A program made the position numbers and the translations under genes. The notes beneath the pieces are model-generated. The model had not been told where the DNA came from and made no database searches. It was given only the letters and a program-made list of their open reading frames with translations. From positions 9,111,465 to 9,175,464 of the forward strand of contig CM034607.1 in assembly GCA_020091685.1 (NCBI GenBank): a stretch of 64,000 bases of DNA, written 5' to 3'. This stretch comes from Lutjanus erythropterus. Its lineage: Eukaryota; Chordata; Actinopteri; Lutjaniformes; Lutjanidae. Shown piece by piece: positions 48,090-57,770 of the stretch (position 1 is the stretch's first letter; every line of letters starts with the position of its first letter).

Positions 48090-48640
48090 TAGTTTGATTT
48101 TGTGCTCATTAACACATGACTTGGATCCGGCCAAGCCAGAACACAACACGCACACGTGCACACATTCACACGGACTGCAAAACAAAGACAACCCCCCTGC
48201 AGACAGCGAGGGCAAGCATGCAGGCAGGAATAAATCAGAGCTCCAGCCAGGCAGATGAGGTGTATTTCACACTCAAGGAGTGGCCTACTCCGCGCAGCAC
48301 CAAGGATCATTAATCTCTCAGAGACAAGCCCTCTGGCCCGAAGCTGGCACAGGTAGACCTGAGCCGGCTGGACCCGGGCTACGAGCATACAACACTAATG
48401 GTCTCATTGTGTTATCAGTTGTCAGATAGTACAGAGCTGCTGCTGTTGACCTAAATGGAAGTGTCCCCCTGCCAAGAGCCACAGGGCCTCGCGGAGCAAA
48501 GGCAGCAGTGTTTGAGCTGGATCTGGAGCTACACTGTCGCCGGCTGGATCTGGACAGCGAGATAAGACCGCAAGGGCCAAGGTTTGGGCTGTAAGCATGG
48601 ACCTGCTACCCAAGGGAGCAGTGTTGGGCTCATTATTCAA
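48090..48640. other. Candidate conserved non-coding element
   Basis: GC-rich for this window (GATCATTAATCTCTCAGAGA, GAGCCGGCTGGACCCGGGC, GCCGGCTGGATCTGGACAGC). Open frames on both strands lack any family match, so a missed exon is possible but not supported. Confidence 0.3.
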
Positions 48641-49839
48641 AAGAAGTCACATCTATTATTTATTAGTCATTACTCATTTAAAAAGTAATTTCTGGATTTC
48701 ACTTATTATTCCACAGGAGCAGTAACTGTTCTGATTCCTCTCCAGAGCTGCCAACTTCGTTCTGTCTTTACTTTCACATAACTAAAAGGCCTGTGCGCTC
48801 AATCTGATGATCAATGGAGACCAATAACATTGATTTGTAACACTTTGGATCAGCTTAATGGCAACATTTCCACCCACAGAGACTCAGCTTCACTATCTTG
48901 TATAACTCTGAGCTCATGGCAGGCCTTTGTCAAATGAAAGCTAACTATGATGAAACTGGAAGTAAGGCTTTGAAGAAGTGTTGGCCCGAGAAAAACCAGA
49001 ACTTCTCAAATCAGCTGAAAACAGTTCTATGTAAAGCTGGTTTTGGGGCCCTTTCTCATCTATGGTGCGTGGTCTGAACCAGAATTACTGATGTGAAACT
49101 TTGGTCCAGACCACACAGCCAAACCCTGGTTCAACCATAACTGGTGGTCTTGGTCCTTTTGGATGATTCTGACTTTTGAACCAATTACAGGATGTTCTGG
49201 CAGACTGTGTATCAGAACCAGAGACAGGAAACAAAAAAAAACAAACAAAATGAGCCATGCACGAAGAGACGAAGACGAATGGAGGAAGAGACCAAATGTT
49301 TTACTAAAATCATTTGATCTGGCGACTTAATGAAGAGTCAGTTGGAAAAAACTCTCAAAAATTTCAGCACTTCTGAATTATTTCTCAAAAGGATGAAAGA
49401 AAAAGTAAAGGAATTAAAGTGACAACATGCATGATATCAGATGCACAAACCAATCAACTGCAGTATTGGGCGATGCGGCTCATGTAAGTGATTAATATGT
49501 GTATGTCACATATAATGTGTTTACATGATTTACATGTATTAATAAAAATAAATGACCCTTCAGAATAGTCAGACCTGACTTTTTGACCTCAGTGGTGAGA
49601 TTTGTCTTAACACACAATATGTTAATTCTGCCACTAGGGGTCTCTCTCACATTAAAACAAAAACAAAAGGTGTAATTTGATTATTCAAATTCCAATGTAA
49701 TGTAATTCAAATTACACGTAATATGTCATCAAATTTTCTGACCCCTTTCCTTACTCTCTGACGTACCCCATGTTTTATGGGACGTTACAGCAGCTAGCAA
49801 ATATCTAGCTAGTTATTTTTTGTCTGTTGTTATCATCTC
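48641..49839. other. Intergenic, no gene recognised
   Basis: No repeat or gene that I can name. Confidence 0.4.
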
Positions 49840-50020
49840 GATATGCCTTTTATACCTTTTACACTGTTTTTGTCTTGTCTTAAGTAACAAGCCTCTTCTG
49901 AAAATGTAAAGAGTAAAAAGTATAGAAATTTGTGTCCAAATGTAAGGAGAAAAAGTTTTCTTTTTTCGGAAAAAGAAATACTCAAGTAAAGTACAAATAC
50001 CTGAAATGTACCACAAACTA
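49840..50020. mobile_element. hAT-like element, right-end fragment
   Basis: Contains CTGTTTTTGTCTTGT, TCTTCTGAAAATGTAAAG and ACTCAAGTAAAGTACAAATA, matching the right half of the element at 6192-7217. No left end. Confidence 0.55.
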
Positions 50021-50720
50021 AGTCTGTAGTTTCTGCACAGTTCTGGGCATTTATTATAAACTCTTATACAGATAAAGTTTTTTGGGGAGACGGTTTTTAA
50101 ATATTTCTGGTGTGTATAAGAGAAACTAATCTTCCCTTGCCCAAAATTGTACTTAATCAGATGAAGCAATAAACACATAGATAACCACTGGATCTCTGCA
50201 ACAACACAAGAGCATTAGTCACATAGAGAGGAATATAGTCAGATGATGAATGTGGCCAGACAAATGATGCTGCAAATGAGGTTTAAATGTAAATGTGCAG
50301 GTTGTGTTCTTGGCTTGATTGACGAGTGAAAGGTGGACGTAGTTTGCCTTCAGCATCAACAGACTTTGAGCAGCAGCAGACAAACGTCATGTAGAGCAAC
50401 TGGACAGAATCAGGAGCAGCTGATTGATCTCTCAGACGGCAAGGCACCCGTGTTAAGCTCGCTCGTCTGCTTTACTATATTTGCGTTCGGCATGAGATGA
50501 AGCTGCAAGGCAAATTACGATGGCAGGTTAAGACCAAACAAATCACACCGGTGTGTCCTCGGATGCTGTTGAATTCAGCACTGCAGGCAAATGCTGTTAT
50601 ATCCACTGCAGCTTCTAGGTGTGTGTGTTCAGTGGTGTCTATACACCAGATGCCAGAGGAACTCAACAGTCACAGCTGGAGCAGACAGGACTGAAGAGTT
50701 CCTCAAAGCAAGTAACAGGC

Positions 50721-50813
50721 GTACTTTAAGAATGTTTTAGTACAGTCATTAACAGGTAATTAGTGACTGTACTAAAACACATTCTTAAAGTACAGTCACT
50801 AATTACCTGTTAA
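50721..50813. repeat. Two overlapping inverted repeats
   Basis: Palindrome A: arm 50721-50748 pairs with 50764-50793, identical except for a 2-base CA insertion, loop 50749-50763. Palindrome B: arm 50749-50773 is the exact reverse complement of 50789-50813, loop 50774-50788. The right arm of A and the left arm of B overlap at 50764-50773, so only one hairpin can form at a time. Both loops are 15 bases. Confidence 0.95.
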
Positions 50814-50890
50814 AAATGTAGTCAGTAACTTAATCCAGGTATCACAATATTAAAGTAATGTAACTTGATTACTTTCCATTACTTTTGGAC
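50814..50890. repeat. Fragment of TAATCTGATTAC-type dispersed repeat
   Basis: GTAGTCAGTAACTTAATCC, AGTAATGTAACTTGATTACT and CATTACTTTTGG resemble a common fish repeat whose other end appears at 51500-51555 (GTAATCTGATTACACCC, ATGTAACTTACC). Low-copy evidence within the window. Confidence 0.4.
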
Positions 50891-51078
50891 CAAATATAGG
50901 GAAACCGTTCGACCTAATAGAATGTTTTATGTTCATTGTTTGTTCAGCTATGTTTTTGTATACATGAATTTACTTTTTTGTGTGTGCAAATGCATGAAAA
51001 GATTAATCACAGTAATTGTGCACATTTAAATGTAATTTGTTTTAACAGTGTTGACAGGTTACCTAGCTAACTGGATTT

Positions 51079-51213
51079 CTGTGTAGCTAACATTAGCTGT
51101 TGGTTTGTGTGGTAACATTAGCAGTCTGTGTAGCTAATGTTAGCGATTGGTCTGTGGAGTGATCATTCGTGGTCTGTATAGTTAACATTAGCTGTTGGTC
51201 TTTGTAGCTAATT
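51079..51213 (+). repeat. Degenerate ~27-bp tandem repeat
   Basis: Four to five units around GTGTAGCTAACATTAGC plus TGTTGGTCT, with variable length and several point changes. Confidence 0.65.
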
Positions 51214-54200
51214 TTCTGCCACTGAACAGACAAGAATCTGCTGATTATTTGTCCACATGAGGGTATTTTACAGCACTACAATATACATAGAAAAAGCCTG
51301 TGAATAATACAGCTGTTTCTTTAAATCAGATGTCAAGTCCTTGGATGGTGACAGTATGTTCACAGCTGAAGGAAGAACTGTCACTGTACTGTGATGTTGT
51401 TTCTTTCTTGTGATTTAAAGACTCGATCTTGTGAAGATGCAAATTTCATGTTAAACCTTCACCCAGGGAATCACAAGAGGCCATGATAATGAACTAACTG
51501 TATCTGTAATCTGATTACACCCTTTTTCATGTAACTTACCTTTTTGAATCCTAATTACATAATCCCACTAAACACTAAAACTCTTGAAAGCCTGAATTCG
51601 ATAGGTGACCAGCCTGCACTCACTGTGGCAATTGAAGCCGAATATGACTTTAATTTTTGATCACAAAACATGACAAATCTGATTTCATTTAGGTTTGCAC
51701 ACATCAGGTTGGTGCTCAGTGATGTGTGACTCATTTGATTGCTCTTTATAGAGTGGTTTACAAAGAGAACTAAATCAAAAGTTTAATTTGGTTCAGTGTT
51801 CATTGTAAATCAATATTCTTAGAGATAGTATCGGTCTTCCTATTCAGTGACTTAAGTGCTGACTGGCTATTCTACAGAAGTGACTTAATCAACCACACTC
51901 ACAAGAAACAACAGACCCTATTTAATCTAGAGTTTCCACAGTGGTACAGTTCATTTTCAGACTGAACTCAACTATGAGTTATAGTCTAACAAAACCAACA
52001 AAATGGACCAAGTATGGAAATACAGCTGGTGACTTTTTATCCAGGGACCAGGGGAGGCGATAAAAAATGTACTAATGTATCACACAAGTATATTTAAATA
52101 TAAGTAAAAGGACTTTATTTGTATTTGCTGAGCAGAATGAACATATCATAATAAAACATCTTAAGTTCATTAAAGATACTTCAATTAGTGCATTTTTTTA
52201 CAATAACTACCTTTTATAATACAATTTGTTAGAATGAATGACTAAAGTAAGCAAAAAGTACCTCAATAAGTGTTAAAAATATGTGACATTTAAAATACTC
52301 ACTGCCATCATGATGCCAACCCAATGACTCAGTGGTTCAGTTTATTTATAGGACCCAACACCGCACATTTAGCTTCTGTCTTACCTCCAGTGGGGGAATG
52401 TACCTGAATACATTTACTCAGACACTGTACTTAAGTACAAGGTATTTGTTCTTTTGTTTTATGCTACTTTACACTTTTACTCCACTCAGAGTCAAATACT
52501 TTTTACTTTTTTTTTATTGAAATATGTCTGAAAACACATGAATCTAACATTATGTCATAAGATAAATCAGCCTATTTGTGAAAAACACAAACAGACAAAA
52601 AAAAAAAAAGCTTTAACGCAACACTGACAAACAGTTACCCATGAATCCTTGTGCTATCATGTGAGCTAGCTATCTTAGATCAGTATGCAGCACCTATCCA
52701 TAATAGTAGCTAGTTAGCTACATAGTATTAGTCAAAATTGGCCAGTTGGCTGTATTATTACCCCAGACTCAGACTCATTCAGACTCTCTGTGAGCCACAA
52801 TGGATCATTTCGTAGCCAAAGTGCCGAGGGTGGGGCTATCACAGCTACAGGTAAACACAAATGAGATAATGCCCAAAAATATTCAATGCAGTATTTGTAG
52901 TAGGGGGTCCCTGCTCCATCTCTCTATTATCAAAGAGGTCCATGACCTGAAAAACATGAAAGATCGCTGCTGTGTATCTTTAAGCTGAAAATGACAACTG
53001 AAATAAACAAGTTTGCAGATTTTACATGTCCATAATTCAAAACATCTGCCAGTTATCTACCCAAAACTGACTGTTGTTGTTAGTGTGACATCAGTAATTC
53101 AGTCTGCATAATTACCACTAAGAATTCTCACCTCTGATTGGCTGAAAGGTGTGGATTAAGTCTTGTCGTCCCAGTGAGGTTACCAGGTAAGGAAATATTG
53201 TGCTTGTCCAGAAACTTTATCTCTGTTTTGATTAATTTTCCTAAATTGTGTTTTTTTGGTGCACTTCAGGGAATATTAATCAAACTGTGTTGGGTTGTTT
53301 TCGATAAGATATCTAAACAATTTTTAATTTCCTGAATTGAGTTTTTTTTGTTGTTGTTGTTGTTTTTTAAATTGCACACTCAAGAGAATATCTGTCAAAC
53401 TGGTGCTGGCTTATATCTGTTTTTGCAAATTAACTCTCATCATCGTTTCCTATATTTGATTTGTACTTCTCTGGTAATTTTAATTTTATTTTCAACTACA
53501 ATCTCTTTCCAGCTATGTGTTCAGGATAGAGCATATGGAATAAAACACCTATGCAGGTGCATACCAGCCTGATTACACACACAAATGTGAACCTATCTAC
53601 ACTAACAGGCTGAATAACAGGACACAATAGTAAATTAAGAGTGGAGAGGGGTTCAGTACAGAGTAGGTGAGTGGCACTAAGCAGTAATGAGGATGGGGAT
53701 TATTCTTTGCAGTGACAATGGTGCACCTGTGTTCTCTGCAGACGGAAATACAGCATAAACACAATATTGAACAAAGAGCTCAAGATGTGTAAATCTCTGG
53801 GATATTTTTACCAGCCTCCTATTTTAGTGAGGTGTCTTCATCATCAAGGGTAACTGGAACATTGTCCTTGCATCCCAGTGTTATTTATGACCGTTTGATA
53901 ATTTACCACAAATACAAACAACAGTGCCTATATTATGCACACTTCCCAAAGCCAGCTCATTGTAAATCCCTTTTCTAAACTTTTGAGTTTATGGGCAGTA
54001 TGTATTTGAAAGTGGGAGTGGTGTATTTATTGTTCACCATATTCACATGGTGGCCATGGGTGGGAAGCTCATATGTCATGCTAATGTGTAAGTTACAATA
54101 TAAATACTGAGAATCTGAAAAATTGTTATCATGTCACTGCAACCAAAAAACATGGATAGTAAAAATCTAGAGGGATATTGGCCCAAAGACAACATATTGG

Positions 54201-54426
54201 ATAACCAATTAGCTTCAGTTAGACAATAGCAAACATTAGCATATATGACAACATGCCCAGTGGAACACATATATCTGTGTATTGTTCATACAGAATACAT
54301 CCAACACAAAAGTGTTAAAAAAAACATAAGATCCGACTATTTGTCAGATTGTTTTTGTTTTGTTCCATAAGATGACATTCCGATAATCCCTGTTACATGC
54401 CAAAATACTCTTTGTGTCTTGTAGTA
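51214..54426. other. Intergenic, no gene recognised
   Basis: AT-rich, with the hAT end at 52390 and short T-rich tracts. No coding support. Confidence 0.4.
52390..52515. mobile_element. hAT-like MITE end fragment
   Basis: GTGGGGGAATGTACCTGAAT, then TACTCAGACACTGTACTTAA, GCTACTTTACACTTTTACTC and CACTCAGAGTCAAATACTTT form the well-known left end of a fish hAT-type miniature element. Truncated at a T run. Confidence 0.65.
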
Positions 54427-54590
54427 TAATGCTGGCATCTGGCTAATGTAATGCTAGCATGTGGCTGGTGTAATATTGGCATGTGGCTAGTGTAATGCTA
54501 GCATGTGGCTAGTGTAATGCTGTCATGTGGCTAGTATAATGTTGGAATGTGGCTAGTGTAATGCTGATATTGGCTAGTATAATGCTAGTG
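54427..54590 (+). repeat. 22-bp minisatellite
   Basis: Seven and a half units of consensus TAATGCTAGCATGTGGCTAGTG (22 bases, shown as TAATGCTAGC plus ATGTGGCTAGTG), about 85-95% identical, one unit a base shorter. Confidence 0.9.
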
Positions 54591-55019
54591 TCCTTAATCC
54601 ATTTTTTTTCCCTCAGTTTCCCTTTCTTCCTTTTCCCCTGGGTTACTTTTAAGTTGTTGTCTTGCCCCTCATTCCAGAGCCAAACCTTGGGGTCGTAACA
54701 GTTGGGGGTCAGTTGGGAATCATCCCTCTAGACCAGCTTAGCTTAACATTACTTGGCCCAAACCTTCAGCAAGACCACCAGGCTTTGAAGCCAATTTGAC
54801 AGTGGCCAACCTGTGTAATGTTAAAGTCACACCATGCTCTAAGGCCAAAGAAGACTTTCTGCCCATAGATTTACATTGTCAAAGAAGCTGCCGCTCTTGA
54901 GGAGCCACACAGCTAAATATTTTTTTTTAGGTTATGTGAGCTCAGAGATGATGTCACCAGTTCAAAAGCATCATGTCACAGCTGATGACATCACAGTGAT
55001 GTCACAGGTGCAGAAGTTA

Positions 55020-55245
55020 GTATATATAGGTCAAGCAGATGATTATAGACTAAGTTCAAGCCAACCCGCTCCCTTACAGGATGACTTAAGGGGCGGGTTG
55101 CCAACAGGCCCGTGGCTACGATTACTGTACTCGTAGCCTGAGTGTTCCGTGTAGAACACTCATATGGGCCTGTTGCACCAGGAAGGTCTAAGCCTTCCTC
55201 TGGCTGAACGCAACCCGTTCCCTTACAGGTCAAGGGCGGGTTGCA
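55020..55245 (+). ncRNA. Candidate structured RNA: five hairpins including a three-way junction
   Basis: TATATATA (55021-55028) is followed by: hairpin 1, 55062-55076 with 55087-55100 (14 pairs, one bulge); an outer perfect 10-bp stem, 55102-55111 with 55166-55175, enclosing two perfect hairpins, 55114-55121/55131-55138 (8 bp) and 55139-55147/55154-55162 (9 bp), a 74-nt three-way junction; hairpin 4, 55180-55186/55193-55199; and hairpin 5, 55210-55217 plus 55220-55224 with 55232-55236 plus 55237-55244. Hairpins 1 and 5 share CAACCCG, CCCTTACAGG and CGGGTTGC. Upstream lie TGATGTCA at 54949 and 54997 and TGACATCA at 54986. I do not recognise a known RNA family. It could also be part of an unclassified mobile element. 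Transcription is inference only. Confidence 0.35.
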
Positions 55246-55275
55246 AAAGGGTCTTAGGGTAGGATGGGACCTGCT

Positions 55276-56226
55276 CAGTGGTGGACAGTAGTGAAGTACA
55301 TTTACTTGAGTACTGTACTTAAGTACATTTTTTGACTATCTGTACTTTACTTGAGTATTTGTTTTTTTGGAAACTTATTACTTTCACTCCACTACATTTG
55401 TAGGAAGGTTGTTGTTACTTTTCGACTGAGCTTTGAAGTCAGCTGTTGGTGTTTTTTTCTTTTCTAAAATGCAGTTGGTCACATGCTGTGTTCCTCACAA
55501 AAGAAATCAAATGGGATTGATGTAAAAGTGGAAATACATCATCCAGGCGCTCTCTGTAACAAGAACAAGCAAGCTCTCCCTCTTTCATTCAAACAAAAAG
55601 TGGTAATGGTGACGGCAGGAGAAAGACAAAATTAAATCTCAAGATGTTATTATAATTATTCATTATTCCAGGTAGCTTTTAAAGTTGGATTGTTTTTATC
55701 AGCATAATTCATGTATATACTGCCTCTGAGGACAGAAAGAAATCTCAGTTATTTAACAGACTTGGAGAACTTCTTACAGTTATCTTCAATCTAATGTTAT
55801 GATGTGATTTTAATACAGTTACATCAGAAAATGACAATAACTGTCCTTTTTGTTTTTGATTGTATTTCTATGCTGAAGTTTTTATAGGTGTTTCTATAGG
55901 CTTTGTGTAGCAGAGTGGTTCTACAAGCATCAGTGCATCATTAGATGGTTTCAGAGAGTTACAAGCTTCTGTAAATGCATCATGAAAACAATACAACATG
56001 TATTGATATTAGAAAATGTACTTTGTAATTTTTACTTTTGAATACTTAAGTATTATTAAAAACATGTACTGTTGAATACTTAAGTATTTTTAAAAGCAAG
56101 AACTCTAGTACGTTAACTCAAGTAAAATTTTGACTGAGCAACTTTCACTTGTAGTTGAGTAATATTTGACCAGGAGTATCTATACTTTGACTTAAGTACT
56201 GGGGTTGAGTACTTTGTCCACCACTG
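55276..56226. mobile_element. hAT-like miniature element, complete
   Basis: Inverted ends CAGTGGTGGACA (55276) and TGTCCACCACTG (ending 56226), with many subterminal AAGTACTTNA, TTACTTGAGTACTG and ACTTAAGTAC motifs. Length 951 bp. No transposase frame, so non-autonomous. The 8 bases outside each end do not match. It lies immediately to the right of the multi-hairpin module. Confidence 0.8.
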
Positions 56227-56399
56227 AGAATAACCAGCACTCATGTTACATCATGATACTGAGGAAACGCCATCTTGAATTAAAAAGAAATGACATGAGG
56301 AAACAAGGAGATAAGGAGATAAATTTGAAATATTAAAACAATAAAAGTATATATAACAATAAAAACAAAAATAAATACATAAGATAAAATAAAGTATTT

Positions 56400-56770
56400 G
56401 ACAAATAGAACAAAATAAATAAAATACCTAAAAACTAATCAAATTAAAAATTTAGTTAAAAGCCAGACTAAAAATGTGGGTCTTAAGTTTGCTTTTAAAA
56501 ATATTAATATTACATGTTGCCCTCAGATCTTCAGGCAGGCTATTCCATAAACGGGGGACATAGTAATAAAAAGATGCCTCACTGTATGTTTTAGTTTTAA
56601 CTTTGGGCACTGTTAAAAGGCCACTTCCAGAAGACCTCAGGGCTCTGCTGGGTTCATATGGTAAAAGCAAGTTAGATAAATAAGAAGGGGCAAGACCATT
56701 AAGAGCTTTATAAACCAATACAAAAATAAAATAAAATCAATTCTAAAACGTACAGGATAATGATAGCAAG
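56400..56770 (-). mobile_element. L2-type LINE reverse transcriptase C-terminus
   Basis: An open minus-strand frame (56718 down to 56452, 88 residues) reads VYKALNGLAPSYLSNLLLPY, then EPSRALRSSGSGLL, VPKVKTKTYSEASF and WNSLPEDLRA, ending KSKLKTHIFSLAFN and stop. This is the C-terminal tail of an L2/Maui-like LINE. Upstream (56719-56770) the frame is shifted but still encodes an RIDF-like stretch. Left of the stop is AT-rich 3' sequence. The intact 88 codons and low divergence suggest a younger copy than the one at 25.5 kb. Confidence 0.85.
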
Positions 56771-57279
56771 GAAGTGGTTGAATGCAAACATTAGCCGTTG
56801 TCTGACAGTGGCTAAAGGGTCATCAAATTTGTTGTTTTAGCTTGAAAAATGGCCTGATGTCCCACCAGAGATTCACTGTACATTGTCCTACAGTTGTTGA
56901 TCACTCAGGAAGTGATGCAATAATTATAATTCAATCATAATATTGGATTCCCCTCGTTTATATGACTTGGAGTCTTGAACACAGAAATACAACATTTGAG
57001 CTTCCTATCCTGCATGTGATGTAAGATGAAAATGGCCATCTTGTGAGTGTGTGTATGTGTGTGTATGTGTGTGTGTGAGTGGTAAATGGTGACTCACAGA
57101 ATCTAGCCAGTGTAACACAGTTACCAAGCCCCCTAACAGCTCTCAGACAGGTTGGAAAAATATCACAAAATGAAAATGTTCCCTGCTCACAACAGTAAAA
57201 ATCAGTGCAAAAAGAATTTACATGACATGATTTTTGAGGCATAATTCTCACGACACACACAAACCCTGAGGAAATATGT

Positions 57280-57620
57280 ATGACACTGTCACAGCGATTT
57301 CCCCATTCTCTCCTCCGCTTCCCCTCCTGCTATATACTCTCTTCTCCTTCCACCCACTCCCTCCTTCCTCGCTCTCACCAAACAGATGGAGGTGTCAGTG
57401 GATTTCCACCTAAACACAAGCCAGGGCGGAGCCACCGGCCTCATTTGCATGTTCTGGAGTGAGGAGTTGTCTGCTTGGGTCACAGAGGTTCCTCCGCTGA
57501 CCCAGCTGCGCGGTCTGTCTGCGCGGAGAGGTCAAGGATAGGTGAGCAGTGACAGGGACAGAAGCTCCGTGCTGCTTTTCTATTACTGCAACCTCTGAGC
57601 GCACCTTTTCTCCTTGGACT
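57280..57620 (+). promoter_or_regulatory. Possible promoter-like block
   Basis: C/T-rich sequence with TATATACTC, octamer ATTTGCAT (about 57444), CpG-containing CTGCGCGGTCTGTCTGCGCG, and a donor-like TAGGTGAGC at about 57539. Could be an isolated first exon or enhancer. Weak. Confidence 0.2.
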
Positions 57621-57739
57621 TCTCTCCTGAAGCCGATAAAAATAAAACACTGTTTTGAGCTTAAAGGTACAGTTGACTCCAAAAATAAAATCCTGTCCTT
57701 ATATACTCCGCCTGCAAAACTTCCTCAGTCTCCTATCTG

Positions 57740-57770
57740 ATGTAAACAATGTTTACATGGGGGGGGGGGG
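57740..57770. repeat. Inverted forkhead-like palindrome and G12 run
   Basis: ATGTAAAC-AAT-GTTTACAT (57740-57758) has perfect 8-bp arms containing GTAAACA on both strands, directly followed by twelve G. Confidence 0.8.

Noticed and set aside
54976-55004. CTGATGA as a hammerhead ribozyme core next to the hairpin module
   Set aside because: The second conserved core segment (GAAA with paired stems) is not present in a compatible arrangement; the motif is explained by the CRE-like TGATGACATCA.
55102-55175. tRNA gene
   Set aside because: The size fits but there is no acceptor/anticodon/T-arm arrangement, no A or B box, and only two internal arms.
56958-57260. 100-codon minus-strand frame
   Set aside because: Contains a translated GT microsatellite and no recognisable domain.
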